64,000 bases of DNA from the NCBI GenBank assembly GCA_934432675.1, contig CAKRYT010000003.1:62001-126000 (forward strand). Reading direction: 5' to 3'. A program made the translations under genes and the position numbers. The notes under the pieces were generated by a model. The model made no database searches and was not told the DNA's origin. It worked only from the letters and a program-made list of their open reading frames with translations. How positions within the stretch are numbered: the stretch's first letter is position 1; every line of letters begins with the position of its first letter. This document shows, piece by piece, positions 32,207 to 40,297 of this stretch. This DNA comes from an uncultured Eubacteriales bacterium. Lineage in GTDB: Bacteria; Bacillota; Clostridia; Oscillospirales; CAG-272.

Positions 32207-33373
32207 ATGAAAAGAGTATTTCTTGTGGTCCTGGACAGTTTTGGGATCGGTGCCGCGCCGGACGCCGCCGACTTCGGCGATGCGGGCACGGATACACTCG
32301 CCGCCTGTGCCGCCACCGGCATCCTCTCGGTGCCGCATATGGTCTCTCTCGGGCTCGGGAACATCGACGGCGTGACCGCATTGCCGGGGACGGATGCACC
32401 GACGGGTGCTTTCGCACGCCTGCGTGAACTCTCCCGGGGGAAGGATACGACCATCGGGCATTGGGAGATTGCGGGGCTCGTCTCCGAGAAACCGCTGCCG
32501 ACCTACCCGCACGGTTTCCCCCGGGAGGTGCTGGATGCCTTTTCCCGTGCGACCGGGAGAGGGGTCCTCTGTAACCTGCCGTATTCCGGCACCGAGGTCA
32601 TCGCCGACTACGGGGCGGAACATCTGAAAACGGGCGACCTCATTGTCTATACTTCGGCGGACAGCGTGTTCCAGATCGCCGCGCACGAGGACCTCGTCCC
32701 GCCCGAGACGCTGTACGAATACTGCCGCGCCGCGAGGAAGATTTTGACCGGTGAGCACGCCGTCGGCAGGGTCATCGCCCGCCCGTTCATCGGTACGCCG
32801 GGCCACTTCACACGGACGGCCAACCGTCACGACTTCTCCCTCGCGGCACCCGGGGTGACCTTGCTCGACACGGTTTCGGGCGCGGGGCAGAGCGTCATTG
32901 CGGTGGGTAAGATTTCGGATATTTTCGCCGGGCGCGGCGTGACTTCCGCCCGCTTCACCCATTCCAACGCGGAGGGCATGGCGGAGATGATGCGCGCCGT
33001 CGGGGAGGACTTCCAAGGTCTGTGTTTCGTCAACCTGGTGGACTACGACATGCTGTACGGCCACCGCCGCGACCCCGTAGGGTATGCGCGCGCGCTGAAT
33101 GCGTTTGACGACTTCCTGCCGTCGTTCCTCGCCGCAATGCGTGAGGGGGATCTTTTGATGGTCACGGCGGACCACGGCTGTGACCCGTCGTACACGAAGA
33201 CCACCGACCACACGCGGGAGTATACGCCCCTCCTCGTTGCGGGCGCGGGTGTCCGCCCCGGATCGCTCGGCACGCGGCAGGGCTTTTCCACGATCGCCGC
33301 GACCGTCGCCGACCTGCTCGGCGTGCCGTACAGCGGCGCGGGCGAGAGCATGAAGCGCGAGATCCTCTTATAA
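32207..33373 (+). CDS. deoB: phosphopentomutase
   Basis: Interconverts (deoxy)ribose 1- and 5-phosphate in nucleoside salvage. 388 residues of the alkaline-phosphatase superfamily: RVFLVVLDSFGIGAAPDA (3-20) with a metal Asp, GKDTTIGHWEIAG (about 82-94) with the phosphorylated Thr, RPFIGTPGHFTRT, NLVDYDMLYGHRRD (about 280-293), and VTADHGCDPSY with DHTREYTPLL (about 317-340), the second metal site. All motifs are intact. Start after AAAAGGGGGCTCAAACG. The upstream open frame to 32099 covers the promoter and is not coding. A strong terminator follows. Together with upp it gives the cell a nucleoside salvage route. Confidence 0.97.
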   Translation: MKRVFLVVLDSFGIGAAPDAADFGDAGTDTLAACAATGILSVPHMVSLGLGNIDGVTALPGTDAPTGAFARLRELSRGKDTTIGHWEIAGLVSEKPLPTYPHGFPREVLDAFSRATGRGVLCNLPYSGTEVIADYGAEHLKTGDLIVYTSADSVFQIAAHEDLVPPETLYEYCRAARKILTGEHAVGRVIARPFIGTPGHFTRTANRHDFSLAAPGVTLLDTVSGAGQSVIAVGKISDIFAGRGVTSARFTHSNAEGMAEMMRAVGEDFQGLCFVNLVDYDMLYGHRRDPVGYARALNAFDDFLPSFLAAMREGDLLMVTADHGCDPSYTKTTDHTREYTPLLVAGAGVRPGSLGTRQGFSTIAATVADLLGVPYSGAGESMKREILL

Positions 33374-33415
33374 TCTCCTGCCGCTTTTTCTGCGACAGCA
33401 CCTCTTGCCGCTTTA

Positions 33416-33454
33416 CGGGGAGGAGCCGGTTTTTTCGGCTCCTCCCCGCTTTTT
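33416..33454 (+). terminator. intrinsic terminator after deoB
   Basis: Perfect 13-bp stem CGGGGAGGAGCCG (33416-33428) with CGGCTCCTCCCCG (33436-33448), loop GTTTTTT, then CTTTTTG. Same stem family as 29310 and 54089. Confidence 0.93.
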
Positions 33455-33510
33455 GCCGCGGCGTGGCACGTCTCCGTGTCGCGCGGGATGTTCCGCTCAT
33501 ATCCTGTTAA

Positions 33511-33527
33511 GGAGCGTGTCACGCTCC
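33511..33527. promoter_or_regulatory. palindrome upstream of cotJA
   Basis: GGAGCGTG-T-CACGCTCC is a perfect 8+1+8 palindrome just before the cotJA ribosome site. It may be an operator or a leader hairpin. CATATCCT at about 33498 weakly recalls a sigma-E -10 element, but I find no matching -35. Confidence 0.4.
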
Positions 33528-33544
33528 GAAAGAAAGGAATAGGA

Positions 33545-33784
33545 ATGGAAGAAAGGAATTTGAGACGCGACCGCCCCGAGGGGCAGAGCGAGAACGCGGG
33601 CGGCACACCGTGCTTCCCGGGTGACATTGATAACGGCATTGCCGCGGACATCCCGCTCGCGATGGTGTATTCTCCGAAACAATACTGGCGCGACCTGTAC
33701 GATAACGCAGAAGCCCTCAGGCGGGGGACGCTTTTCCGTGAGTTGTTTTTCCCGTGGGAAGCAGGAGAGGAGACAGAAGAATGA
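33545..33784 (+). CDS. cotJA: spore coat protein CotJA
   Basis: 79 residues. After a variable polar N-terminus the CotJA core is clear: LAMVYSPKQYWRDLYDNAEA then LRRGTLFRELFFPW (about 40-73). CotJA helps build the inner layer of the spore coat in Bacillus, under mother-cell sigma-E control. The ATG at 33545 follows AAAGGAATAGGA; the frame opens further upstream but runs through the palindrome. Stop overlaps cotJB (ATGA). Confidence 0.92.
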   Translation: MEERNLRRDRPEGQSENAGGTPCFPGDIDNGIAADIPLAMVYSPKQYWRDLYDNAEALRRGTLFRELFFPWEAGEETEE

Positions 33785-34116
33785 CAGAACAGGAAAAAGC
33801 GATGCGCGAGATGCAGGAACTCGCATTTGCACTCCAAGAGGCAGTGCTCTACCTCGACGGGCACCCGCACAATACCGCCGCCCTCCGGTTTTACGAAAAA
33901 ACCATGGCGGAGTACCGCGAGAAAATGGCTGTCTACGAGCGGCAGTGGGGGCAACTCGCCCCGCTCGCGCCGTGTGCCGTGAGCGGTGTCGGCTGGCGCG
34001 GCTGGCAGTGGACGACGCAGCCGTGGCCGTGGGAGATGAATTACCCCGCCGGCAGTGACGGCGACATGACCGAGACCGCGCTTGCGGAGAGTGCCGATCG
34101 CGGGGAGGGAGAGTAA
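33781..34116 (+). CDS. cotJB: spore coat protein CotJB
   Basis: 111 residues. MREMQELAFALQEAVLYLDG (7-26) and HPHNTAALRFYEKTMAEYRE (about 27-46), then a Trp-rich end (WRGWQWTTQPWPWEMNYP, about 74-91) that matches the CotJB pattern WxWxxxPWPWE. A short acidic tail follows. In Bacillus CotJB is needed with CotJA for correct CotJC placement. It overlaps cotJA by four bases and precedes cotJC by one base, so all three are one operon. Confidence 0.92.
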   Translation: MTEQEKAMREMQELAFALQEAVLYLDGHPHNTAALRFYEKTMAEYREKMAVYERQWGQLAPLAPCAVSGVGWRGWQWTTQPWPWEMNYPAGSDGDMTETALAESADRGEGE

Positions 34117-34117
34117 G

Positions 34118-34744
34118 ATGTTCATATACGAAAAGAAACTGCAATACCCGATCAAGATCAAAAATCCGAGCCCCAAACTCGCCTCTATCATCATCAGTCA
34201 GCTCGGCGGACCGGACGGGGAACTCGGCGCGGCGACGCGCTACCTCTGTCAGCGGTTTTCCATGCCGTATTCCGAGGTGATCGGGATTCTGACGGATGTC
34301 GGTACCGAGGAACTTTCCCACGTGGAGATGATCTCCGCTATCCTCTACCAACTGACCCGCAACCTCACGCCCGAGCAGATCGTGGCGAGCGGCTTTGACA
34401 AGTATTTTGTCGATCATACGACGGGGACATATCCCGCGGCGGCGGCGGGCTCGCCCTTCACGGCGGCATACGTCGGTGTCAAGGGGGATCCTCTCGCGGA
34501 CCTCAACGAGGACCTCGCCGCGGAGCAAAAGGCGCGCGTCACCTACGATAACATCCTGCGGCTCTGCGACGACCCGGACGTGCGGGATGCCATCCGTTTC
34601 CTCCGTGCCCGCGAGATCGTGCACTACCAGCGTTTCGGTGATGCGCTCCGCGTCACGCAGGACCACCTGAATTCAAAGAACTTTTACGCCTACAATCCCG
34701 GTTTTGACAGGGACCTGCGGCGTTACGGCAGGAAAAAATCATAA
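34118..34744 (+). CDS. cotJC: spore coat protein CotJC, manganese-catalase family
   Basis: 208 residues with a four-helix-bundle di-manganese site: Glu in GPDGELGAATRYL (about 29-41), the GTEELSHVEMI block (about 62-72) giving Glu and His, EDLAAEQKARVTYDN (about 130-144) and REIVHYQRFGDAL (about 168-180) giving the second Glu and His. Related proteins decompose hydrogen peroxide or serve structurally in the coat. Ligands are conserved, so activity is plausible. The start at 34118 (MFIYEKKLQYPIKI) follows GGGGAGGGAGAGTAAG. The stem-loop after it at 34787 probably ends the operon. Confidence 0.94.
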   Translation: MFIYEKKLQYPIKIKNPSPKLASIIISQLGGPDGELGAATRYLCQRFSMPYSEVIGILTDVGTEELSHVEMISAILYQLTRNLTPEQIVASGFDKYFVDHTTGTYPAAAAGSPFTAAYVGVKGDPLADLNEDLAAEQKARVTYDNILRLCDDPDVRDAIRFLRAREIVHYQRFGDALRVTQDHLNSKNFYAYNPGFDRDLRRYGRKKS

Positions 34745-34786
34745 GGGGCCCGCAAGAAAAAGGACAGCCAAAGAGATGAGGGGAGT

Positions 34787-34822
34787 GCCGCGGCAACGCT
34801 TTGTGCCGCGGCCCTTTCATTT
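34787..34822 (+). terminator. probable terminator after cotJC
   Basis: GCCGCGGCA (34787-34795) with TGCCGCGGC (34804-34812), 8-nt loop, then CCTTTCATTT. The stem is strong but the T-run is interrupted. Confidence 0.65.
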
Positions 34823-34845
34823 ATGGGCTGGTTAATTTGCCCAAG

Positions 34846-34862
34846 CAAAATATGATATTTTG
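34846..34862. promoter_or_regulatory. AT-rich palindrome upstream of the GLUG protein promoter
   Basis: CAAAATAT-G-ATATTTTG, a perfect 8+1+8 inverted repeat about 105 nt upstream of the -35 element, in an AT-rich stretch (34813-34966) without genes. Possible regulator site. Confidence 0.4.
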
Positions 34863-34966
34863 TGCAAAATGTGCAATGTTCTTCTTCCGAAATTTAGCAT
34901 AATAACGGCTTTTGTGCGACTTTCTTGTAAATAGTGCCGTATTTGATGCAAAAAGCCAAATATTGC

Positions 34967-34995
34967 TTGACGAAAGCAGACTTCTACAATATAAT
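34967..34995 (+). promoter_or_regulatory. sigma-A promoter of the GLUG protein gene
   Basis: TTGACG (34967-34972), 17-nt spacer, TATAAT (34990-34995). Predicts a leader of about 114 nt. Confidence 0.88.
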
Positions 34996-35046
34996 ATAAA
35001 TACTTTGACGGACACTTGCATTTTGAGGTATTCCGGTGACTGCGAT

Positions 35047-35086
35047 GGGGTGCCCGCCGGTAACAGGCATCCCGCATTTTTATTTT
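35047..35086 (+). promoter_or_regulatory. terminator-like hairpin in the GLUG protein leader
   Basis: GGGGTGCC (35047-35054) pairs with GGCATCCC (35066-35073, one G-U pair) around an 11-nt loop, followed by GCATTTTTATTTT. It lies between promoter and ribosome site, where an intrinsic terminator would act as an attenuator. No known riboswitch class was recognised. Confidence 0.5.
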
Positions 35087-35115
35087 GCAACGAAAGTTGT
35101 AGGAGGTTTGTATCT

Positions 35116-37701
35116 ATGAAGCAAAAACTTTTGGCAATCCTGCTAGTTCTTGGCATGGTCGGGGCACTCATCCCCGTTTTTGCCGTGACGAGCGCGGCGG
35201 CGAACGGCGTCGCCCTGCCGGACGGTGCCACGCCGTATGACGGTAAGCCGTCGACGGAACTGTCCGGTACAGGTACGGAAACTGACCCGTACATCATCGC
35301 GAACACGGCGGACTTTATGTACTTCTATGACAAGATGGAGGCGACCGCCACTGCCGATAAGGTCTTCAAGATGACCGGTGACGTGTACTGGAATGCACAG
35401 AACAGCACGAAGTACGCGGTGTCCTCCAAGGCCTTTGCCGGCATTTTGGACGGTAACGGGCATACGGTGTACAACGCGGGCTATTCTGGGTACAGTAATA
35501 TGTCTGTTTTCGGTACCGTTGAGGGCACAATCAAGAATATCATGTTCGATGGCATGTACATAAATGTCAATAACGGGACTACCGGGGGCCTTTGCAATGC
35601 GTTAAAAGGTACCAAAGCTCTGATTGAAAATTGTCAGTTCCGGAATGCAAACGTGACGGGCAAAAATGCTGCGGGCGTTGTCAATTCCATTGAAGGTGGT
35701 GCCACAGTTCGCGGGTGCACTTTTGACGGCACGATTTCTGCGAAGAACACCGCCGGCGGTATTGCTATTTCCGTTGGTACAAATCAATCCGGTGCGATTG
35801 AAGATTGCGTTAACAACGCGAAAATATCCTGTGCCGCTGCAAATATTGGCGGTATCATCGGTGAGGCCGCTTCGGATAGCGGAGTTACAAAACTGACCAT
35901 TACCGGATGCCGGAACAACGGTGATCTCACGAGCACGAAGAGTGCGGCACGGGTCGGTGGTATTATTGGTCGATCCTATCGCTTGCTGGAACTTACAATC
36001 ACGGATTGTGTCAATAACGGTAACATCGAGTCGACCGGCGCAACCGGCGGGATCTTGGGTTATCTTGAATCCAGCAAAGTCGGTAAGGGAGTCATTGTTG
36101 ACGGTTGCCGGAACACCGGTGCCATTACATCGACCGGCAACAATGTCGGCGGCCTTGTAGGCTCCATGCAAAAAACGTATATGGATGTTATCATTAAAAA
36201 CTCCGACGTGACGGGGAGCGTCAGCGGCGCATCCTGTGTAGGCGGGTTTGTTGGTTACCACGAGCCTTGGACTTCGACAAGTTCCGATATTCATGTGCTC
36301 AACTCGCGTGTCGACGCGGTGGTAAAGGCCGCCGGAGATTATGCAGGCCTTGCATTCGGTAAAAACGTCATCCATGCAACCGCGGTCAACTTCCAGGTTT
36401 CAAACTGCGTACTGCTTGGTGAAGTGACTGCCGCATCCGGTGCGGGTGCTGTGATTGGCCTGTTGGGAGCCCAGAAGTCGATATCTCCGAAATTCGAATT
36501 TGCAAGCAACTATGTCAACGCAACGGTTGCTGCCGGTGCAGAGGGGAAAGCCGCGACACTGATTGGTGCTGCGGATACCAATGTGTCGGATGTTATCCTG
36601 ACCGCAACCAATACAAAAATGCTTGTGGCTGTCAAGGTCGGTGATGCGAGTGTTTCCGAGCCGGTTACCTATTACATCGGCACCGGTGACGGTAAGACAA
36701 CGGAAATTGCCGCACTCAACCTTGAAGAGTTGACGGACGGTACTGCGCTCGCGGCACTTAACGCATACGCGACCGCAAACGCCTACGGGGCATGGTCGCA
36801 GGGGAAAAATGCACCTGAACTTACCGCTTTCTTTGTTGCCCCCGAGGTTACGATCGACGGCGCGAGCCTGACGATCGGCAACAGCGTGACGCTGAACATG
36901 TTTGTCTACAAAAAGACGTTGGAGGCGGCGGGTGTATCTTCGCTCCAATCGATCCATATCCGGGACAGTGCGTCGGAGAATTACCAGGGCAAACTCGTCG
37001 ATGACAAGTACGTTTTTCAGATTAAAGGGCTGACTGCCAATGACTTCGGTACGACCAGATCCTACACGGTCCAGTACGTCACGGATGACAACATGGTAGT
37101 GGTCTCGAAGGCGGTCAAAGAGTATTCGCCCTTGCAGTACGCAATCAACATGTACGGCAAGCGCGCGGATATGGAAAAGCTCGATTCGCTGCTCCTTGCA
37201 ATCGTGAATTACGCCGAGGCGGCAGGCGCGACGGGGGCAAAGGAAGCCTTTAATGCCAAGCATGCAGATGCCGACTGGACGAAACTGCCTACATATGAAG
37301 ACGTCCTTGCAGGGGACACGAATGCAACGCAGTACACCTATAAGACGCTGCAAACAGAAAAGGGATTGCCCGCACTCAATACAACCTACCTGGACGATAG
37401 ACTGATTCTGTCTGTGTATTTGTGGGACTGTGACTACACGAAAGTGTCCGTGAAGATCGGTAATGTGGATGCGGGAGATATCACCGATTTCCCGAGTGTT
37501 GAGTTCTACCCGACCGACCTCTATAACACGATTGAGTTCACCTTCGCGAAGGATGCGGGTGAGGAGGTCGTCGCTACCTGGTCGATCATGCAGTACCTGG
37601 ATAGTTACAAGAATTCCTCCCGCAAAGACTTCGCCAAGGCAACGGCTATTTACCTCTACGCGGTGAGGACATTCTGCCTTGTCAACCAAACAACCAATTA
37701 A
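35116..37701 (+). CDS. large secreted GLUG-repeat surface protein
   Basis: 861 residues. Signal peptide MKQKLLAILLVLGMVGALIP with likely cleavage near residue 28. About 45-470 is a repetitive beta-helix with the GLUG-type motif recurring as IGGIIGEA, VGGIIGRS, TGGILGYL, VGGLVGSM and VGGFVGYH, the parallel-strand pattern of Gram-positive adhesin and peptidase-like surface proteins. About 575-860 is a separate beta-rich C-terminal region beginning VTIDGASLTIGNSVTLNMFVY, a module I have seen in clostridial surface proteins but cannot name. No LPxTG, SLH or dockerin is visible, so anchoring is unclear. Ribosome site AGGAGGTTTGTATCT is strong. The frame runs open back to 34912 through the promoter. 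Probable role in adhesion or glycan contact. Confidence 0.82.
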   Translation: MKQKLLAILLVLGMVGALIPVFAVTSAAANGVALPDGATPYDGKPSTELSGTGTETDPYIIANTADFMYFYDKMEATATADKVFKMTGDVYWNAQNSTKYAVSSKAFAGILDGNGHTVYNAGYSGYSNMSVFGTVEGTIKNIMFDGMYINVNNGTTGGLCNALKGTKALIENCQFRNANVTGKNAAGVVNSIEGGATVRGCTFDGTISAKNTAGGIAISVGTNQSGAIEDCVNNAKISCAAANIGGIIGEAASDSGVTKLTITGCRNNGDLTSTKSAARVGGIIGRSYRLLELTITDCVNNGNIESTGATGGILGYLESSKVGKGVIVDGCRNTGAITSTGNNVGGLVGSMQKTYMDVIIKNSDVTGSVSGASCVGGFVGYHEPWTSTSSDIHVLNSRVDAVVKAAGDYAGLAFGKNVIHATAVNFQVSNCVLLGEVTAASGAGAVIGLLGAQKSISPKFEFASNYVNATVAAGAEGKAATLIGAADTNVSDVILTATNTKMLVAVKVGDASVSEPVTYYIGTGDGKTTEIAALNLEELTDGTALAALNAYATANAYGAWSQGKNAPELTAFFVAPEVTIDGASLTIGNSVTLNMFVYKKTLEAAGVSSLQSIHIRDSASENYQGKLVDDKYVFQIKGLTANDFGTTRSYTVQYVTDDNMVVVSKAVKEYSPLQYAINMYGKRADMEKLDSLLLAIVNYAEAAGATGAKEAFNAKHADADWTKLPTYEDVLAGDTNATQYTYKTLQTEKGLPALNTTYLDDRLILSVYLWDCDYTKVSVKIGNVDAGDITDFPSVEFYPTDLYNTIEFTFAKDAGEEVVATWSIMQYLDSYKNSSRKDFAKATAIYLYAVRTFCLVNQTTN

Positions 37702-37718
37702 GAGGAGAGGGTGCAGAT

Positions 37719-37853
37719 ATGAAGATGAATTACGAAACACCGACGGTGGAGATCCTCGCGTTCGCGACCGAGGATGTTATCCGCACGAGCGGTGAAACTG
37801 CCCGCCTGTTCGCAGAGACGCCCGAAGACAAGTTTGAGGACGCCGGCGCGTAA
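37719..37853 (+). CDS. 44-residue peptide of unknown function (EDVI-type)
   Basis: A 45-codon reading frame, ATG at 37719 to TAA at 37853, behind GAGGAGAGGGTGCAGAT, a near-perfect ribosome site, 17 nt after the GLUG protein stop and before its terminator. The peptide has the pattern YETPTVEILAFATEDVIRTS (5-24) followed by an acidic tail ending EDKFEDAGA. Tyr-x-x-Pro plus Glu-Asp-Val-Ile-x-x-Ser look like positions under selection. My recollection is that similar short peptides occur in many clostridia, but I cannot check. No Cys or leader-cleavage motif is seen. Possible roles: bacteriocin or RiPP-like precursor, signal, or a partner of the surface protein. Confidence 0.7.
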   Translation: MKMNYETPTVEILAFATEDVIRTSGETARLFAETPEDKFEDAGA

Positions 37854-37884
37854 GCGGGAACGAAACAAGTAACCTTTGAAGCGG

Positions 37885-37924
37885 GGGAGTGCCTTTTTAA
37901 GGAAAAGGCACTCCCTCGTTTTGA
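37885..37924 (+). terminator. intrinsic terminator after the GLUG protein and peptide genes
   Basis: Perfect 13-bp stem GGGAGTGCCTTTT (37885-37897) with AAAAGGCACTCCC (37903-37915), then TCGTTTTG. The gap 37925-38100 holds no gene I can support. Confidence 0.9.
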
Positions 37925-38100
37925 TAAAACCGTTTCCGGCACGTCTGTCACATTTTTGCGCCGCCCGTTCCGGGGCGGTGTGTTTTTCGTTTCCGGAGGC
38001 GGCGCGAAAGCCCCTCGCATGTAACACGGTTGTTCCGTTTTTGTGTGAGGTGCACAGGTGTGAGGCGTAAAGTCTGTCACAGGTTTGTCTGCGGAACCCC

Positions 38101-38129
38101 TTGACAGAACATGGCATCTTTTATACAAT
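38101..38129 (+). promoter_or_regulatory. sigma-A promoter of the XRE/tail-fibre cassette
   Basis: TTGACA (38101-38106), 17-nt spacer, TACAAT (38124-38129), 67 nt before the XRE gene. Confidence 0.88.
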
Positions 38130-38138
38130 AATGGCGAC

Positions 38139-38168
38139 GGGTCAATTCACTTTGCCCCGGGGTGACCC
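38139..38168. promoter_or_regulatory. inverted repeat, possible XRE operator
   Basis: GGGTCA (38139-38144) and TGACCC (38163-38168) lie just downstream of the transcription start and upstream of the XRE gene. Autoregulation is a plausible inference only. Confidence 0.35.
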
Positions 38169-38195
38169 GGCGGCGGAAAGGAAAGGGAATTGACT

Positions 38196-38396
38196 ATGCA
38201 AAACAGATTGCGCGTGATACGCGCGGAACTTGGCATGAGCCAGGACACGCTCGCACGGCTGTCGGGGTTATCCCGCGCCACGGTGAATCGGATCGAAAAG
38301 GGACGTTACGTCCCTACCGGTACCACCATGATGAAGATCAGCCGCGCTCTGCGCCGCCCTTGCACCTCCATCTTCTTATCGCTTGCAGCCGTATAA
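38196..38396 (+). CDS. small XRE-family helix-turn-helix regulator
   Basis: 66 residues, essentially one Cro/CI-type HTH domain: MQNRLRVIRAELGMSQDTLA then RLSGLSRATVNRIEKGRYVP (21-40) and a short C-terminal helix (MKISRALRRPCTSIFLSLAAV). Such tiny regulators are common in prophages and mobile elements. The ATG at 38196 follows GGAAAGGGAATTGACT; a TTG two codons upstream would add two residues. A hairpin at 38403 follows. It is the first gene of the cassette with the tail-fibre gene, though the hairpin may uncouple them. Confidence 0.88.
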   Translation: MQNRLRVIRAELGMSQDTLARLSGLSRATVNRIEKGRYVPTGTTMMKISRALRRPCTSIFLSLAAV

Positions 38397-38402
38397 GAGA
38401 GT

Positions 38403-38433
38403 CCCCTGCCCGGGCATAAGGCAGGGGGCTTTC
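38403..38433 (+). terminator. hairpin between the XRE and tail-fibre genes
   Basis: CCCCTGCC (38403-38410) with GGCAGGGG (38420-38427), then GCTTTC. The T-run is poor, so this may attenuate or merely slow transcription into the tail-fibre gene. A second small hairpin, GCCCG-TT-CGGGC (38461-38472), sits against the AAAGGAGG ribosome site. Confidence 0.5.
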
Positions 38434-38485
38434 AAAAAGCCGACACGCATAAGAAAAATCGCCCGTTCGGGCAAAGGAGGACTTC

Positions 38486-40297
38486 ATGTCTGTTCAAATC
38501 ATCACAGAGCAGGAACTCGCCGCGAGCGGCGTCTCCTCTCTGCCGCTCACTCCGACGGCATCGCCTGCCCTCGGGGGGAGGGACTATACTCCCGGCGAGG
38601 TGAAAGCGGCGTTTGACCGCCTCCCCCGCCTCATTGCGGCAAGGCTCAATGCCTTGCTCGGTGCCGTCACCGACGGCGCACTCCTCGCCGATATCCCCGT
38701 CGCCTTCGGGGAGGCGAACGTATCTCTTTCGGACCTGCTTTCGCTCCTCACGGAGCATCTGCAAAACCCGCCGGTCTCCGACAGTGCCCCCACGTCGGAG
38801 AGTGAGAACACCGTGACCTCCGGCGGGGTCTATACCGCGCTTGAAAACCTGCGTGACGAGGTGCTCGCGACGGCGGCGTCCAACGCCTCGGCTTCGATTG
38901 CCGCGCAGAAACTTACTTACGATGCCGCGACCGGGGAGGTCACCCTCGCACAGAATCGCGGTGGTACCGCCTTCACCGCCGCCGCGCTGCCCTTTCCGGA
39001 ACTCTCGGAGACGATTGCGTTGCTTCGTACGCTCCTGGGAGCCTCGGTGCTTTCCGAAACCGTGGAGGACACTTACAACACGCGCGTGACCGCCGGCGGG
39101 CTCCCCGTGGTGGATGACGCCCCCGCAACGGTGCACGCCATCAAGGGTGCGACGGCTCCGACCGTCAATCTTCTGGATGAGAGCCTTTTCATGCCCGTGA
39201 CGATCTCCGATACGGGCTACACGAAAAACCTGGCGTTCACCATTGCGGCGGGGACATATACGGTTTCCACCCGCCTGACGGACGGATCGGTAGTCAACAA
39301 TGCCCTTGCGATACTGCTCCAAAACAGCGAGGGCACGAATGTTGTGGACTGTAATGTGGGCAGCGGCAACAAAGTAGGCGTTGCAAACACATTTACGGTC
39401 ACCGAGGAACAGGCGCAGAGCATCTCCACTTTACGGATCTACTTCAACACCGGTGCATCCGGGAAAAAGGTGGACTACTTTATGCTGAATGCGGGCGAGA
39501 CCGCCTTGCCGCACGAGGCGTATTACGCCGGTCTGAAAAGCGCGGCCTTCGCAGGGATCACTTCAACAGGGCGCAATCTTTTACACTTTGACACGTCGGA
39601 TAGCGCGAGGCTTTATATCGATGTAAGCAACCCGTTGTTTCGTGTCGGAAACGGTGTAAAGATTCTTGCCGATCGCAAAATGATGGTCGTGAAGGTGTTC
39701 AGATACCAGGGGTCACAGGATTGGGGCGAGGTTATATTCGGAGCGGATTTCTCCGCGACGCCCGTTGCGAGCAAAACTTTTACCGTAAAGAACGATCCGA
39801 ACCTTGCGTATAAATACATCTTTCAAATCAAATTTGAGGACTCCGCAGAATATTGGGCTACCAGAGAGGAAATGCTGAACGCGCACCTCATGCTCGTTCC
39901 GTCGGACAGCACATTGACCATTGGTGATTACACACCGTATTGTGCGGATGCCTCGTTCGCGCCCGCGGCCCCCGTTACGCTCGGGAAGTGGGATCACATT
40001 GACGTTGACGCGCAGAAGATGGTCGTCGGCACCGCCACGCTGACGCAGGAGACACCCTTCACCGATGAGCAACTCGCACAGTACGCCGACTATGTGCTTT
40101 CCGCAGACGGGAAAACGATTGCATACGAGAGCGCAACGACAACCCGGACGGCGGTGACGTTGCCGAAGACCTATAAGGCGTGGCGCGGCGGCTGTGAGTA
40201 TATCACGGCGGACGCGAGCGGCGGGCAGAATCCGGATCACCTGAAAATCACCGTCACCGGGGACTATTATGTCAAGGCGGGAGGTGAGGAGGCGTGA
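38486..40297 (+). CDS. phage tail-fibre/baseplate-like protein
   Basis: 603 residues, no signal peptide or membrane helix. N-terminal helical part (1-100), then ESENTVTSGGVYTALENLRD (about 110-129), the motif seen before trimerising regions of phage tail fibres. Two carbohydrate-binding-like beta modules follow: NLLDESLFMPVTI onward (about 230-360) and GRNLLHFDTSDSARLYI onward (about 364-500), then a C-terminal beta segment ending GGEEA. In phages such proteins recognise surface sugars. Here no other tail, capsid or integrase gene is nearby. Ribosome site AAAGGAGGACTTC. The stop overlaps the next gene by four bases. Function as a free adhesin or a relic is open. Confidence 0.72.
   Translation: MSVQIITEQELAASGVSSLPLTPTASPALGGRDYTPGEVKAAFDRLPRLIAARLNALLGAVTDGALLADIPVAFGEANVSLSDLLSLLTEHLQNPPVSDSAPTSESENTVTSGGVYTALENLRDEVLATAASNASASIAAQKLTYDAATGEVTLAQNRGGTAFTAAALPFPELSETIALLRTLLGASVLSETVEDTYNTRVTAGGLPVVDDAPATVHAIKGATAPTVNLLDESLFMPVTISDTGYTKNLAFTIAAGTYTVSTRLTDGSVVNNALAILLQNSEGTNVVDCNVGSGNKVGVANTFTVTEEQAQSISTLRIYFNTGASGKKVDYFMLNAGETALPHEAYYAGLKSAAFAGITSTGRNLLHFDTSDSARLYIDVSNPLFRVGNGVKILADRKMMVVKVFRYQGSQDWGEVIFGADFSATPVASKTFTVKNDPNLAYKYIFQIKFEDSAEYWATREEMLNAHLMLVPSDSTLTIGDYTPYCADASFAPAAPVTLGKWDHIDVDAQKMVVGTATLTQETPFTDEQLAQYADYVLSADGKTIAYESATTTRTAVTLPKTYKAWRGGCEYITADASGGQNPDHLKITVTGDYYVKAGGEEA

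Noticed and set aside
35020..35075. Cobalamin or c-di-GMP riboswitch in the GLUG leader
   Set aside because: A TTCCGGTGA segment loosely resembles part of a cobalamin box, but the rest of the consensus and the size are missing.
34912..35115. Longer start for the GLUG protein
   Set aside because: The extension runs through the promoter and leader hairpin; the 35116 start has a strong ribosome site and yields a signal peptide.
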